From: Siphonodentalium dalli | Taxonomy: Eukaryota; Mollusca; Scaphopoda; Gadilida; Siphonodentaliidae | Direction of reading: 5' to 3' | NCBI GenBank assembly: GCA_032622095.1 | Contig: CP136061.1 | Coordinates: forward strand, 24,432,991-24,496,990 | DNA length: 64,000 nt | Part shown: piece after piece, positions 23,147 through 34,599 of the stretch | How positions within the stretch are numbered: the stretch's first letter is position 1 | Layout: the number at the start of each line of letters is the position of its first letter | Notes under the pieces: model-generated | The model's input: the letters and a program-made list of their open reading frames with translations, nothing else | Told to the model about the DNA's origin: nothing | Databases searched by the model: none | Translations under genes and position numbers: made by a program

Positions 23147-23181
23147 CCTTGTCCCAACTGAGTCAGCAACCCAATTCTTAA

Positions 23182-23365
23182 CCCTTTCATGGCTGGAGCT
23201 TCCTGAAATATTTCGACAATCCTGTGCCAATGCATTCTCTTATATATGCGAGTCTCTCATATGGAGCCTCGCATATATAAGAGAATGCATTGGCATAATA
23301 TGTATCTTGACATTGTATATATACTGCCATGCAGCGCATTCTCCGATATATGCAAGGCTCCCTGT
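23182..23365. mobile_element. Partial CCCTTTCA TTAA MITE with two hairpin copies
   Basis: The left end is TTAA then CCCTTTCATGGCTGGAGC. It contains the full dispersed hairpin at 23224-23295 and a diverged half near 23335-23370. The right terminus is not recognisable. Confidence 0.6.
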
Positions 23366-24111
23366 GGCCCTGACCCTTTCTGTGATACGAGAACCTAATA
23401 TTTATATTATTATAGTTGTCGACTCCATATTATTTCGGTATGCAATCATTGCCAATTCTAGTAAAAAGGACAGTAGATCCTATTATAATGTAGACGTGTG
23501 AAATATATATCATATAGCATATAAGAACATACCATGTGACGTCTGCGATAGAATTATAGCCGTGAGCGACAGACCGGGAAGTTTTAAACAGATATGCTGG
23601 TGACCATGATAGCCCATGATGATTCTGATTATACCTAACTAGTACATGTACAAAGATAGTCCTGTGCTAACTCAGTATTGCGCAACACACAACACAAAAA
23701 GTGACATCGAGAGATTTGTTGGTGGCGAGACTGTACGAGATTCGCACCGCGTAATTGTATACCAGCAAGTTACCGATTGTCGTAGGCCTATTCCTGGACC
23801 CATTGTCATGACTTCAGTACACACATCAATAAAATGTCAATACAGTGAGTGTGTAGGGACTGCATGGCGTCACGCGAGAGAACTCCACATAACTGTTCAA
23901 ATCAGTCGCGCTTCCTCCATTGAATCAAAGAATAAAAGTATCACAATACGGCATTTAAATCCCGAGATACATGCATTGATTGTGATGAGTGGTTATTCAA
24001 AGGCGTATTGGCAGCTTAGATATCCATCCGAATTTATTTAACTTTCACAATTGTTCGGTATATCCTTCATGTAAAAATACACGAAAACACACCCCTCCAT
24101 TCTCCATATGT
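23366..24111. other. Non-coding stretch; one unsupported frame
   Basis: A 131-codon plus-strand frame (23646-24041) has no recognisable domain, compositional signal or splice context. I do not call it a gene. Confidence 0.5.
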
Positions 24112-24182
24112 AGTAGGGTTAGGGTCAGGGTTATGGCTAGGGTTATGGGAAGGGCTAGGGTTGGGGTTAGAGTTAGGGTTAT
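24112..24182 (+). repeat. Interstitial telomere-like TTAGGG repeats (degenerate)
   Basis: About 11 consecutive hexamers are TTAGGG or one-step variants (GGGTTA, GGGCTA, GGGTCA), oriented with G on the plus strand. Confidence 0.85.
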
Positions 24183-24694
24183 ATAGTGTATTCTTATACA
24201 TAATACCAATTGTTCCCTAGGCCTATATGATATTATTATGATTGTTTGGTTAGTTGGGATTACTCGATTATTATTATAAGAGGAACTTACATGCGCGGAA
24301 CAAATTCGTTGATATGTGTACATATACTATAGCGCTAAAAACACGTGTTTTGTTGCTTATATTTTTTGAAAATTTGTGATCGTTATGTTTTTGTCGCTTC
24401 AATTTTTTAAATCAGCGGACCCGTAAAAATTGCTCATGTAGACCATGAACAGATGTCCGGGTACGTATTTTTTTTTTATTATTTTTTATCTCATTATATT
24501 ATTTTTAAATATGAAAATAATGTAATAAAATAAAAATATATATTCCCCGGACCCCTGTGAGACCATGGGAAGAAAATCTACAGCTTTGTTCGCTCTGAAA
24601 CGTTTATGGTAATCAATGTGGTAATATATATATATGTTTACGATTAAAACAAAGAGAAAGCAGTTCGTAAATTTTTTTAATTGTTTCATCTTAA

Positions 24695-25110
24695 AGGTAC
24701 ACAATCCGATCACATGGTCCCCATATCATCAGATTCCAACAACAACAACAACAACAACATTTATTGAAATTCAGCTTCAGTTATATCAGAATCGATTACT
24801 GCCAAAACATAATTTTAATCACTGCACATGTCAACTAAGTATATATAAAATTGCCCAAAAGTGTTACATGTCAACATTTTGTTCAACGCAATTTGGTATC
24901 GATGGTATGTCGGTCGGCTCGTCGAATATTTGCAAGGCCGCCAAATATTCCAGGTGGTGAAAATTAACAAATTTCAAAAATCGAAATCTGATAACTCTGA
25001 GCTTTGATGGTGGGGTTCCTCGACTCGATGCAATCATTAATATTTTACCCCCCCCCCCCCCTCGAGGCCAAAGAAATAGTAATTTAGGAGCGTTAATTCG
25101 GAATATATTA
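24695..25110. mobile_element. Rearranged relative of the 480-bp TTAA element
   Basis: The left end is TTAA then AGGTACACAATCCG. The next 60 bases match the complement of the other copies' right end (CAGATTCCAACAACAACAAC). From about 24957 the sequence matches the right interior of the family in direct orientation. The middle is unrelated, and the right terminus is missing. Confidence 0.65.
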
Positions 25111-25282
25111 GCCTATCTTTAAAATGAAGTAGCTTTACGCACTGGTGTTTTCTTATAATAATAATTCCGGACATAAAATCGACTTTCGTTTTGGTCATGG
25201 GGTCCAACAACTGTGTGGTGGACACTAGTATTCTTGTCTGAGTTATATAGGCCATAGATGTCCGATTTTAAAAGCCTAATTA

Positions 25283-26298
25283 GGGTAATGTGGGGCATAA
25301 TGTGACGCGGGGCATAATGCGACATACGGTCGTTATCAGGCCATATGATTTTTCCATGACTGAAGTTGAATCGCACATTTATTATTTTAGTAAGACCAAT
25401 CATAGAAGTGGACATCCCAATTGGACCGACATCATTATGACTGTTTAATCTCACATGCGAAACGCCGGAGTAGGGGTACCCACATTTGGTGACCCCCTTT
25501 TTGAATGGTTTATAACTTCCGCTAGGTCTTGTACATGTTAAAACGAGAACATCTTACCACTACCACCAAAGCTACATGCGTATTTTGGTAAAGTAAGACG
25601 AGTTATATAGTAAGTTGATCAGTTCTATGTCCATCTGTTATTCACATTCACTCATATTTGGGGGAGAGACAGGTTGTCTGGTTGTGGGGCATAATGCGAC
25701 ACTCGGGTACAACCATGCAGTACGAGAAAAAAATATGATTAGGCATATCGCAAATCAAACATGGAAAAATAAATCTTATCGTAACCTTAGTTCAAAAGAA
25801 AAGAAATAAAAAACATATTCGATCATTCCCAAATTTAAAAACATGATATAGATAAATAATTATTGTTAACCCTACCCCGGCCATTTTCCTTAAATCAAAA
25901 CTTTATGGTGCTATTTTACCCGCCATATAAATCAATAAAATGTCTCATTGGTCTGCTGCTATGACTTTAAATAACGCATATACATTCTTTCAATCCACAA
26001 AATAAAAGAAACTGCAGACCGTCTTGCATTTATTAGGTTCGGTATATATATGCTGATGTTGTAATGTCAAATGTGTCGCATTGTACCCCGTGTATGCGGC
26101 ATAATGCGACGGATTGGGTACGTCGACGGGAAGTAATGCTGTTAAGAAATTGGTGCTTCCCAGGCAAGTGCGAGTATTAATATATATAGTGGAAATATTG
26201 ATCTAACTTTTAGTTTAATAATGTGTGCCCTTCCATCGTTTTTAATGGCATGATGGGGTCTAATGTGCTTATGTGTCGCATTATGCCCCACATTACCC
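25283..26298. mobile_element. 1-kb TA-flanked TIR element with repeated GGGGCATAATGCGAC
   Basis: Ends GGGTAATGTGGGGCATAATG and the complement are about 25 bp each and are flanked by TA at 25281-25282 and 26299-26300, as in Tc1/mariner-type insertions. The motif GGGGCATAATGCGAC or a close variant occurs four times direct (near 25293, 25309, 25685 and 26097) and twice inverted (near 26070 and 26275). No transposase is encoded. The repeated motif may be a transposase binding site. Confidence 0.75.
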
Positions 26299-26529
26299 TA
26301 CTTTTCGAGTCACCCATTATTTTTTTTATAGTGCGTTCATATACGGTTTTAATAACAATCTATAGATGCATACAATATGATTAAAATACTATAATTCATC
26401 ACCATTTGAAACGTCTGTGTCTCAGAATATGCCCATAGAGAAATAGAAAAGAGCTGAAATCATAAAAAAAATCCCCCATTAGGCCTAGCTATAGCTCCCA
26501 GAATGCAACATAATTCAAACTAAAAATGT

Positions 26530-26588
26530 ATTTCCAATGGAAGGGGAATAACTCTATCTTTAAAATACAGAGTTATTCCCCCTCCATT
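26530..26588. repeat. Short hairpin
   Basis: CAATGGAAGGGGAATAACTC is complemented by GAGTTATTCCCCCTCCATTG about 15 bases downstream. Confidence 0.85.
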
Positions 26589-26734
26589 GAAAATAATACA
26601 CGCTGCGCAACAAAACCAGATGGAGTTTTTAAAGCACGAAAACACGTCGGTAACTCAACAAAAACATGTTCACAGTTTATTACACCGGGTAAGTTGATAA
26701 TACTATGTGTTGGAGCTTCCTCTTTCAAACGGTA

Positions 26735-27673
26735 TATATAAATATGGCATATATTTTTATATATTACGTTAATGATGCGGAGGCATCAGTCAACTGTAAC
26801 CTTCTTTTGTATGCAGATGACTCAACTCTGATTGTCTCTGGCAAAAGTGTAACCTCCATTGGACAGTGTCTCAGTACAGAACTTGAAAATTTAAGCAACT
26901 GGTTGGTAGATAATAAACTATCCCTACATTTGGGGAAAACGGAATCTATTCTTTTTGGCTCACATCCTAAGATTCGTAAACAGTCAAAGCTAATAGTTAA
27001 CTGTAAGGACATTTCAATAAATTCCACAACCTCAGTCAAATATCTAGGAGCAATATTGGACCAAAATTTAAGTGGAGAAATGATGGCTGAGTCAGTTTTG
27101 AAGAAAATCAATTCTCGTATTAAATATATGTATCGAAAAGCAAAATTTCTAACTCAGCACTGTAGGAAACTTATGGCTATGTCTCTTATCCAATGTCATT
27201 TTGATTATGCATGCAACTTTTGGTTTTCTCCACTTACAGTCAAAACTAAAGGAAAACTTCAGACCTCCCAAAATAGGATGGTTAGATTTATTCTTGGTCT
27301 AGAAAGTTTCAGTCATATAAATTTAGATCACTTTCAACATCTCAAGATGTTCCCAGTAGAGAATAGGATAATTCAAAGAAAATTGATACTCATGAAAAAG
27401 ATCTATGATAATAATGGCCCAAATTACCTCAATTCTATGTTTACCTTAGCAAATCCTTCCCATGACACAAGATCTGGAAAATTCAAATATAATATCCCCT
27501 CTGTTGGACCCTTTGGTTCGAAGAGTTTTATGTATTCCGGCATTAAATGCTGGAATAATGTTGTAAAATATTTAGATCCTTCATGTAATGAGAAACAATG
27601 GAGAGCCGACATCATTGAAAGAATCTGGATATATATCAAACAAAGCGATGAAAGCATTTATAAATACTTTTGA
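26735..27673 (+). pseudogene. 5'-truncated non-LTR retrotransposon (RT C-terminal half)
   Basis: The frame is open for about 310 codons. It starts at the YVND box (RT block 4), followed by LLLYADDSTLIVSG with an intact catalytic YADD, then VKYLGAILD (block 7), a long thumb region, and a C-terminal GSKSFMYSGIKCWNNV motif common in jockey/CR1-like LINEs. Fingers, palm block A and the endonuclease are missing, so it cannot transpose. The call of a 5' truncation rests on the abrupt start near 26735. It ends about 70 bp before the next LINE begins, which suggests one inserted at the edge of the other. Confidence 0.85.
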
Positions 27674-27705
27674 AATAAGGTTGAATTAAGCAAATCCCCC
27701 TTTGA

Positions 27706-30159
27706 TTGATCATTTTTGGCATTTACATAGTGTATATAGTTGGACGTCCAATCGACTCCACTAACCATCTGCTGATTGAAAAGAAGCTAACCACTCAAGC
27801 CCTACGTCGGGAGATACGAGTTCAAAAAGCTACAACAAAAGCACGGGTGAAAGAAGAAATTACCAATGCACGATCAACTGACAACCAGCTCTTCCATAGA
27901 TTGATCCGCAAGCAAAGAAAACGATCAAACAGCCTCATTGAAGATTTACATGTTGGCGAAGAAATTTATGGCAGTGAAAACATACTTGAGGGATGGTTTA
28001 ACCACTTTAAGAAACTAGCAACTGAATCACCAAGTAACGAGATTGATGCTGATTATATTAAATCCATACAGAAAGAGAAATACAGTATTCAGCAGCTCTG
28101 CGAAATTGCTCCAACATTACTCTTCAATACAGTGACATGCGATGACGTTCACCAAGCAATAAAAATGCTAAACAGGGGAAAAGCATTAGATCCCTATGGA
28201 ATTGCAGCTGAACACCTTTACTTTGATGGCAGTGACCTGCTGACCATTATACGGAATCTCATCAACCACCTATTTCTAGCTGATGATCTGCCAGAATGTT
28301 TAACGCTAGGTACTCTAAATCCAATCTTCAAGAACAAGGGAGATAAACATCACTCATGCAACTACCGTGGTATAACAATAACTCCTGTCTTATGCCGTAC
28401 CATCGAAGCTGTACTAAAAATTCGAATCAACAAGAAGATTCTAGAGTCACAGAATCCACTCCAACGCGGATTTACAAAAAGTTCATCACCTATGAACTGT
28501 TCACTGATTGTGGAGGAATGGTGTCGCAATAACAGAGACCTCAATCGCCCATCATATATAGCATTTCTGGATGCCAAATCTGCATTTGATGTAGTTGTAC
28601 ATGATAATCTTCTCAAGAAACTCTTTTATATTGGTGTCGAAGACCATGAATGGATGATGATTAAGAAACTGTATGATAATGCAACTACAGCTGTTAAATG
28701 GCAGAACCAACTTTCACAACGCTTCATCAATCACCAAGGGGTACGTCAAGGTGAAGTGTTGAGTGCTGACCTCTACAAAGTATATATAAATGACCTTCTG
28801 TACCGTCTATCTCTTTCGGATTGCACAACATATATTGGTCCAGCCAACGTTACCTCCCCAACATGTGCAGATGATGTAACTCTTCTCAGTAACTGTCCAC
28901 TGAAACTTCAACATCTGGTCGACATCTGCTACGATTATAGCCGTAAGGAAGGCTACCTACTTCAAAAGAAAAAGAGTGTCATCCTTCAAGTAAAGACCTC
29001 CAATCAGCCTGAAATAATTTATCCACCACTTAACATTAACGGTGCTGACATGCCAACAGTTGAGAGCACTTCGCATATGGGTATCACAAGAACATGGAAT
29101 AATCAATCCCAGACAGCAGTGGATGAGAATATAAAGAGGGCTACAAAAGCTGCATATGCACTGATGGGAGCAGGTCTCCATGGTGAAAATGGTGTCGATC
29201 CAATAACAGCCTTTGCTCTGTTCAACACATACATATCCCCACTCTATTCTTATGGACTTGAGGTTATATTACCATCGGGTACACAGCTGGAGAAACTGGA
29301 GTTACATCAGAGACGACTCGCACGACAACTGCTATCTCTACCGAACAATGCTGCAAAACCAGCTATCTACATTTTATCAGGACTACTACCTATCGAAGCT
29401 ATCATTCACAAGAAAGCAATTGGATTATTCACCAACATATGCCGACTTCCTGAGAAATCCTGCGAACGACAGTTGGCACAAAGACAACTTGACAGTAAAT
29501 CATCAACCAGTCATAGCTGGTTTATCGCCATCAAAGAATTGCTTCTTATGTACAACCTACCAGAACCTCTATATATGCTCCATAATCCTTCACCAAAATT
29601 ACATACGAAGATAATAATCAATAAAGCGGTGAACAAGCATTGGCGACAACTTATTCTCAATGAAGCTATCCTGTATCCCTCACTCAACCATCTCTCTAAG
29701 ATCTATCACCCTGGAACCTGTCATCCAGTTATTCAGACTTGTCAGCTCAGTGGCCGTGATTATACACGAATACCTGTCAAAGCAAAAATTGTTACCGGTA
29801 CCTACACGCTCCAGTCAAACCGTGCCAAGTACAACACGAATGAAGTAGACCCTACTTGTCAGCTCTGTCGAAAAGCACCTGAGACGTTGGAACACTTCCT
29901 TATTAACTGTAATGCATTATATGGAGCACGCAGCGCTGCCCTTTCGAAACTTGAGGATGCAGTACTAAAAGAACACCAGCTTGGAAACCCCATAACTAAA
30001 CACAGTCTATTGCAGCTGATTATTGATCCCAGTGCAGCTACCAACGATATTTCAAAAGCTGGTCTTACTGATTTACACTTCCACTCACGGAGACTGACAT
30101 ATAATCTACATAGAGAGAGATATAATAAGCTTCAACTGTTTTCAAAGAAGACGAAGTGA
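27706..30159 (+). CDS. Non-LTR reverse transcriptase, CADD variant, intact frame
   Basis: The 817-codon frame lacks an endonuclease, so the element is 5'-truncated; homology to the copy at 31062 begins near GRPIDSTN (residue 13). RT blocks in order are NYRGITITP (219-227), FLDAKSAFD with the first catalytic Asp (287-295), GVRQGEVLS (345-353), and the catalytic box TCADDV (386-391), where Cys replaces the usual Phe/Tyr. HMGI (457-460) stands in for YLG. A C-terminal CCHC knuckle uses C718, C721, H730 and C735. The frame has no stops, so the copy is young or under recent constraint. Residues before about 13 are probably read-in from flanking DNA. An L1-type or group II origin is unlikely from the block order and the knuckle. 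Confidence 0.9.
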   Translation: MIIFGIYIVYIVGRPIDSTNHLLIEKKLTTQALRREIRVQKATTKARVKEEITNARSTDNQLFHRLIRKQRKRSNSLIEDLHVGEEIYGSENILEGWFNHFKKLATESPSNEIDADYIKSIQKEKYSIQQLCEIAPTLLFNTVTCDDVHQAIKMLNRGKALDPYGIAAEHLYFDGSDLLTIIRNLINHLFLADDLPECLTLGTLNPIFKNKGDKHHSCNYRGITITPVLCRTIEAVLKIRINKKILESQNPLQRGFTKSSSPMNCSLIVEEWCRNNRDLNRPSYIAFLDAKSAFDVVVHDNLLKKLFYIGVEDHEWMMIKKLYDNATTAVKWQNQLSQRFINHQGVRQGEVLSADLYKVYINDLLYRLSLSDCTTYIGPANVTSPTCADDVTLLSNCPLKLQHLVDICYDYSRKEGYLLQKKKSVILQVKTSNQPEIIYPPLNINGADMPTVESTSHMGITRTWNNQSQTAVDENIKRATKAAYALMGAGLHGENGVDPITAFALFNTYISPLYSYGLEVILPSGTQLEKLELHQRRLARQLLSLPNNAAKPAIYILSGLLPIEAIIHKKAIGLFTNICRLPEKSCERQLAQRQLDSKSSTSHSWFIAIKELLLMYNLPEPLYMLHNPSPKLHTKIIINKAVNKHWRQLILNEAILYPSLNHLSKIYHPGTCHPVIQTCQLSGRDYTRIPVKAKIVTGTYTLQSNRAKYNTNEVDPTCQLCRKAPETLEHFLINCNALYGARSAALSKLEDAVLKEHQLGNPITKHSLLQLIIDPSAATNDISKAGLTDLHFHSRRLTYNLHRERYNKLQLFSKKTK

Positions 30160-30685
30160 CACCCCCAGATTTTAACTGATATTTTATCCAGAAGTTTTCT
30201 TAGAACTGATATACCGGCATGCTGCCAATCTTAAATGTACATATACACATGTTATGTATATACACAATGGTGATGGTTTTTATGAATATTCAACTGTACG
30301 AATAACCACGACAGACCGTCGGTGTGCCTTTGAAGGCAGAATCTCCAGATAGGTAACAGGTAACAGGAAGCAATTTTCATGGTGTGGTCGAGGAGTCATG
30401 TGATCTGAAGTCAGCAGGGTCCACAATGGAATCAAATTGGCTACGCCAGCTTTTTGTGCAACCCTGTTGGCTCTAGATCTCATGAAACTTGTCCCACTCT
30501 GTGACATGTCACACTGAATCTGCTTATACTTATCTTTTTACTGATTCCATTTATACTCTACAGTCACATCTAGATTCTATTTACAACCTCATATAACACA
30601 TATACATATGTTACCTATTCTTACTCTGTTACAATGTTTCATGATTCAAGAGCCAATAAACTTATCTTATCTTATCTTATAATGT
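30160..30685 (+). mobile_element. LINE 3' untranslated region and simple-repeat tail
   Basis: About 500 bp of non-coding sequence follow the RT stop and end AATAAACTTATCTTATCTTA. A short tandem TATCT tail is typical of many CR1/I-group LINEs and marks the 3' end of this copy. Confidence 0.75.
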
Positions 30686-31061
30686 GATCTGGGGTTCGAA
30701 AATTAAGTGAGCCTTTTATTGATAGGATATTGTTTTGCTTCATGTCCGAGTCGCGGGGAGGGGTGATGGTATCCAAAAATAACATGACATGTGAGGCCAT
30801 GTTAAAATGAAAAAAAATATTAAACCTTTAATGGCATGTATTTACAGCTCAGTCCAGCTCAGTCTACGAATTCAATAACAAAAATTTATGCCCCGGTTAC
30901 GAAACGTCCTTGGAATGGGCATGATTCTATAGGAAACGTCTTGATGCGATTACGACTTGAATTACCACGAAAAGGAACTTCCAGAGCTTTACAGTGAATA
31001 TGTCATGAGCGTGATAGTGTGAGGTTATAAAAAAAGCTCCAATGGTAAAAAACAATGGAAC
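30686..31061. other. Non-coding stretch between two LINEs
   Basis: I see no exon or repeat here. The recognisable homology of the next LINE starts near 31062. Confidence 0.5.
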
Positions 31062-33536
31062 CCCAGTATAGCCAGTGCGATACAAGAAAGTAAAAAGGCC
31101 CATTATCAATGGAAAACGGCAGGTAGACCAGTTGACACAAATAATCCACTTAAAATGGCAAAAATGGCCACTAAAAAGAAATTAAGATGAACACAAAGGC
31201 AACAAATGGCTGCAGAGAGAACCCAACTATATGATGAAATCTCTCAAGCCAATGCATCTAATGATCAAGTACTATTCTATAAACTTATAAACAAACAAAG
31301 GCTCACCAAGAGTGTAGTCACTGAGTATATTGAAATAGATGGACACCAATATGGTGCCGAACAGATGATGGATGGGTGGTTTAGACACTTCAAAAAACTG
31401 TCAGAACCAAAAACTGCCGATAGATTTGATGATACATTCCACAAATAAGTCTCGGCTGATATTGAAGCTATTGAACAAATATGTCGTGCTAATACACCAT
31501 CTTTAGAACCAGTCACACTGCATGAAATTAAAACAATTGTCAATAAGCTCAAACTAAATAAAGCAGCTGACTATGCTGGAATTACGGCTGAACACCTCAA
31601 ATATAGCATAGAAGAAACTGCCCCAATAATCATGAACATCATAAACACTATATACGAAAAACGAGAAGTGCCAAAAAAAATATTAACACCTGTACCAAAA
31701 ATGGACAAAGACCCAACAAAACCAGGGAATTACAGGGGCATAACTATCAGCTCCATAATATGTAAAATCCTAGAAGCAACCCTGCAAGACAAACTAGACA
31801 ACATACTATTACCATCACAAAATAAAATGCAACGTGGCTTCACTCAAGGCACATCACCTCTAGTTGCTGGGCTTATGATAACTGAAGCATACAATGAAAG
31901 CAAAGACTTAAATGAGACATTAATATTAGAAACCCTGGATGCTGAAAAAGCATTTGACGTTGTATGGCATAAAAGCCTACTGAGAAAACTTTTCATTGAT
32001 GGGATCCACAGCGACCTATGGCTACTTGTAAATTCATTACATCATGAGGCGAATACAAAGGTAAAATGGGGTGGATCATACTCCTCAGATATACTACTTC
32101 ACCAAGGAATGAGACAAGGGTCTAAATTATCAGCAATGCTCTATAAAAGATTTAACAACGACATGCTAAATCAGCTAAGTAATAATGCAGCTGGGTTTAA
32201 AATTGGCACAATTGATATAACAGCCCCCACCTGTGCAGATGATGTAGCCATCTTAGCAAAAACAACATCTGATTTACAAACTCTCACAAGTATTGTATAC
32301 AACAACTCATGTAAAGATCGATTCGCAATGAACGCAACTAAATGCGAAATTGTCCAAATGAAAACATCTACACAAAAAATGAATGGTGAAATAAAAACTG
32401 TCCTAGGTGGAACTCCTGTTAATATCGTAGGCTCCACCAAACACCTAGGTGTAGAGCGTAATCCAACAAATACCCCAGATATCCCAAAACGAATAACAAT
32501 GGGCAGACGAACCCTATACTCCTTGATGGGTACAGGGCTACATGGAACAAACGGTATATCACCAGTAATAGCATACCAAATGTGGAACACTTTTGTCATT
32601 CCTAGAATGCTGCATGGTATAGAAATCCTACATATGAAAAAAAAAGACATAGATGAACTCGAACGTTTCCAACGAAAAACCATGAGACAACTGCAGAGTT
32701 TATCAACACGCACAGCAAATGCTGCTACAAATGCACTTATTGGAGCTATTCCCATCAAAGGCACTATAGATCTCAAAATTACAACATTCTATATTAATAT
32801 AGCCAAAACACACAACTCTGCAGAGCGAGATCTTGCAATAAGGCAACTTATCATGAAAAATGACAACAGCCATAGCTGGTTTATACATGTCAGAGACATA
32901 CTTTCCAAATATACCCTTCCTGACCCACTGCATATCATAAACACCATCCACAGTAAGGAAGATGCCAACAAATGGAAAACAATATGTAAAAAAGCTATAT
33001 ACCAATATTGGCATGATATTAATGACAGAGAGTTCTCCAGTAAAACAACATTAGCAATGATCAAACTGCAAAAAAATTCCACCAGCAAATGTCATCTTGT
33101 ATGGGATTCATCAAAATACTCGCCCGCTGCCACAAAAAAGGCTATTATAAAAACATGGTTGATGACAGACACTTATTTACTACAAATAAATAGAAAAAGA
33201 TTCAGACAAAACCTGACCTCTGCCATATGTCCACTATGCAAACTAGCTGATGAGGACAGAATACACTTCATTTCAAAATGTACGAACACTAGTAACCAAC
33301 GACATCGTTACATACAAAAACTCAAATTATGTCTCTCAAAAACTACCACTGACAAATACATTATTGATCAACCAGAACTCTTAACTCAATTAACCTTAGA
33401 CTGCACAAAACTAGAAACCTGGAACCTCATCGACATAGAAAAAGAACAAATTGAAAAACTGGCAAGAAATTTCTTATACTCAATCCATGTGCATAGAGTA
33501 AACACTTTGAAAACAGAAGCAGACAAGCACATATAA
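31062..33536 (+). pseudogene. Non-LTR reverse transcriptase, CADD variant, two in-frame stops
   Basis: A single reading frame runs through the region but is interrupted by TGA at 31188-31190 and TAA at 31446-31448. After the second stop 634 codons stay open. It is collinear with the 27706 element: AGRPVDTNN, MMDGWFRHFKKL, NYRGITISS, LDAEKAFDV, GMRQGSKLS, TCADDVAIL, HLGV, and a final CPLCKLADEDRIHFISKC knuckle. The Cys in the catalytic box is therefore a family trait and not decay. The endonuclease is absent. The two stops look like simple point changes. The 3' end after 33536 is AT-rich without an obvious tail. Confidence 0.9.
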
Positions 33537-33887
33537 AATGACAAACTAGCCGAGCTGTACAGGCAAAACAACTATCTGTAAATATTCTTGTCAACACGAC
33601 AATTTTAACTATATCAATCTTAAAAACAAAACAAAAATATACATGTACATATGTACATATGAAAGCTCAACTTAAAAGTGTTTAAGTGCAACTTACGCAC
33701 ACACAAATCTTTTAACTCACTAGTACCACAATTTTACCAACTATTTTATCATTACTGTAGTTTTACCTGGTCTTATTTGACTTATTTTTACTTCCATTAT
33801 TTTTATACCCAATATAATGGGGTGCTCCTCACTAGACCACATGGGATGGCCATTTTCTCTTGCAAGTATAGTTGTCAAAATGTTTGA
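33537..33887. other. Probable LINE 3' flank
   Basis: AT-rich and non-coding. A 20-bp string ATAATGGGGTGCTCCTCACT near 33815 recurs with one change near 34581, just after the following tandem repeat. Confidence 0.5.
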
Positions 33888-34576
33888 ATTGTGATAAAGT
33901 TACCCAGGTTAAGCAAATCTCACAATATCAACTCGATTTAAAAGTGACAGAGGGAAATATTGTTCAGTTTTGGCAAGTAATAGCCCTTATCAAGCATAAA
34001 TTAAGACATATTAGTACTGTAGCTCGTCATTTTGATCACAAAAATCAATAATTTGTTGCTAAACATGAACTATTATTAACCTGGGTAACTTTATCACATT
34101 CTTCTCCAACCTGGGTAACTTTATCACAATTTCAGGAAACTGGGTAACTTTATCATAGAAAACCGGTGAGAGTGACCTATTCAGCAGCATAATGCTGAAT
34201 AGGTCACTCTCACCGGTTTTCTGTGATAAAGTTACCCAGGTTCCTAATTTTGTGATAAAGTTACCCAGGTTGGTGAGAATTGTGATAAAGTTACCCAGGT
34301 TAAGCAAATCTCACAATATCAACTCGATTTAAAAGTGACAGAGGGAAATATTGTTCAGTTTTGGCAAGTAATAGCCCTTATCAAGCATAAATTAAGACAT
34401 ATTAGTACTGTAGCTCGTCATTTTGATCACAAAAATCAATAATTTGTTGCTAAACATGAACTATTATTAACCTGGGTAACTTTATCACATTCTTCTCCAA
34501 CCTGGGTAACTTTATCACAATTTCAGGAAACTGGGTAACTTTATCATAGAAAACCGGTGAGAGTGACCTATTCAGC
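33888..34576. repeat. 396-bp tandem unit (1.75 copies) with CCTGGGTAACTTTATCACA iterons
   Basis: 33889-34191 and 34283-34577 are nearly identical. The 19-bp motif occurs about ten times: inverted at about 33891, 34222, 34251 and 34283, and direct at about 34079, 34109, 34139, 34471, 34501 and 34531. Three direct and three inverted motifs face each other across a palindrome, ACCGGTGAGAGTGACCTATT, centred at about 34195. The second unit stops at its palindrome midpoint. Confidence 0.95.
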
Positions 34577-34599
34577 CATTATAATCGGGTGCTCCTCAC

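Noticed and set aside
23646-24041. 131-codon plus-strand frame
   Set aside because: No recognisable domain, repeat or splice context. The length is within chance for 64 kb.
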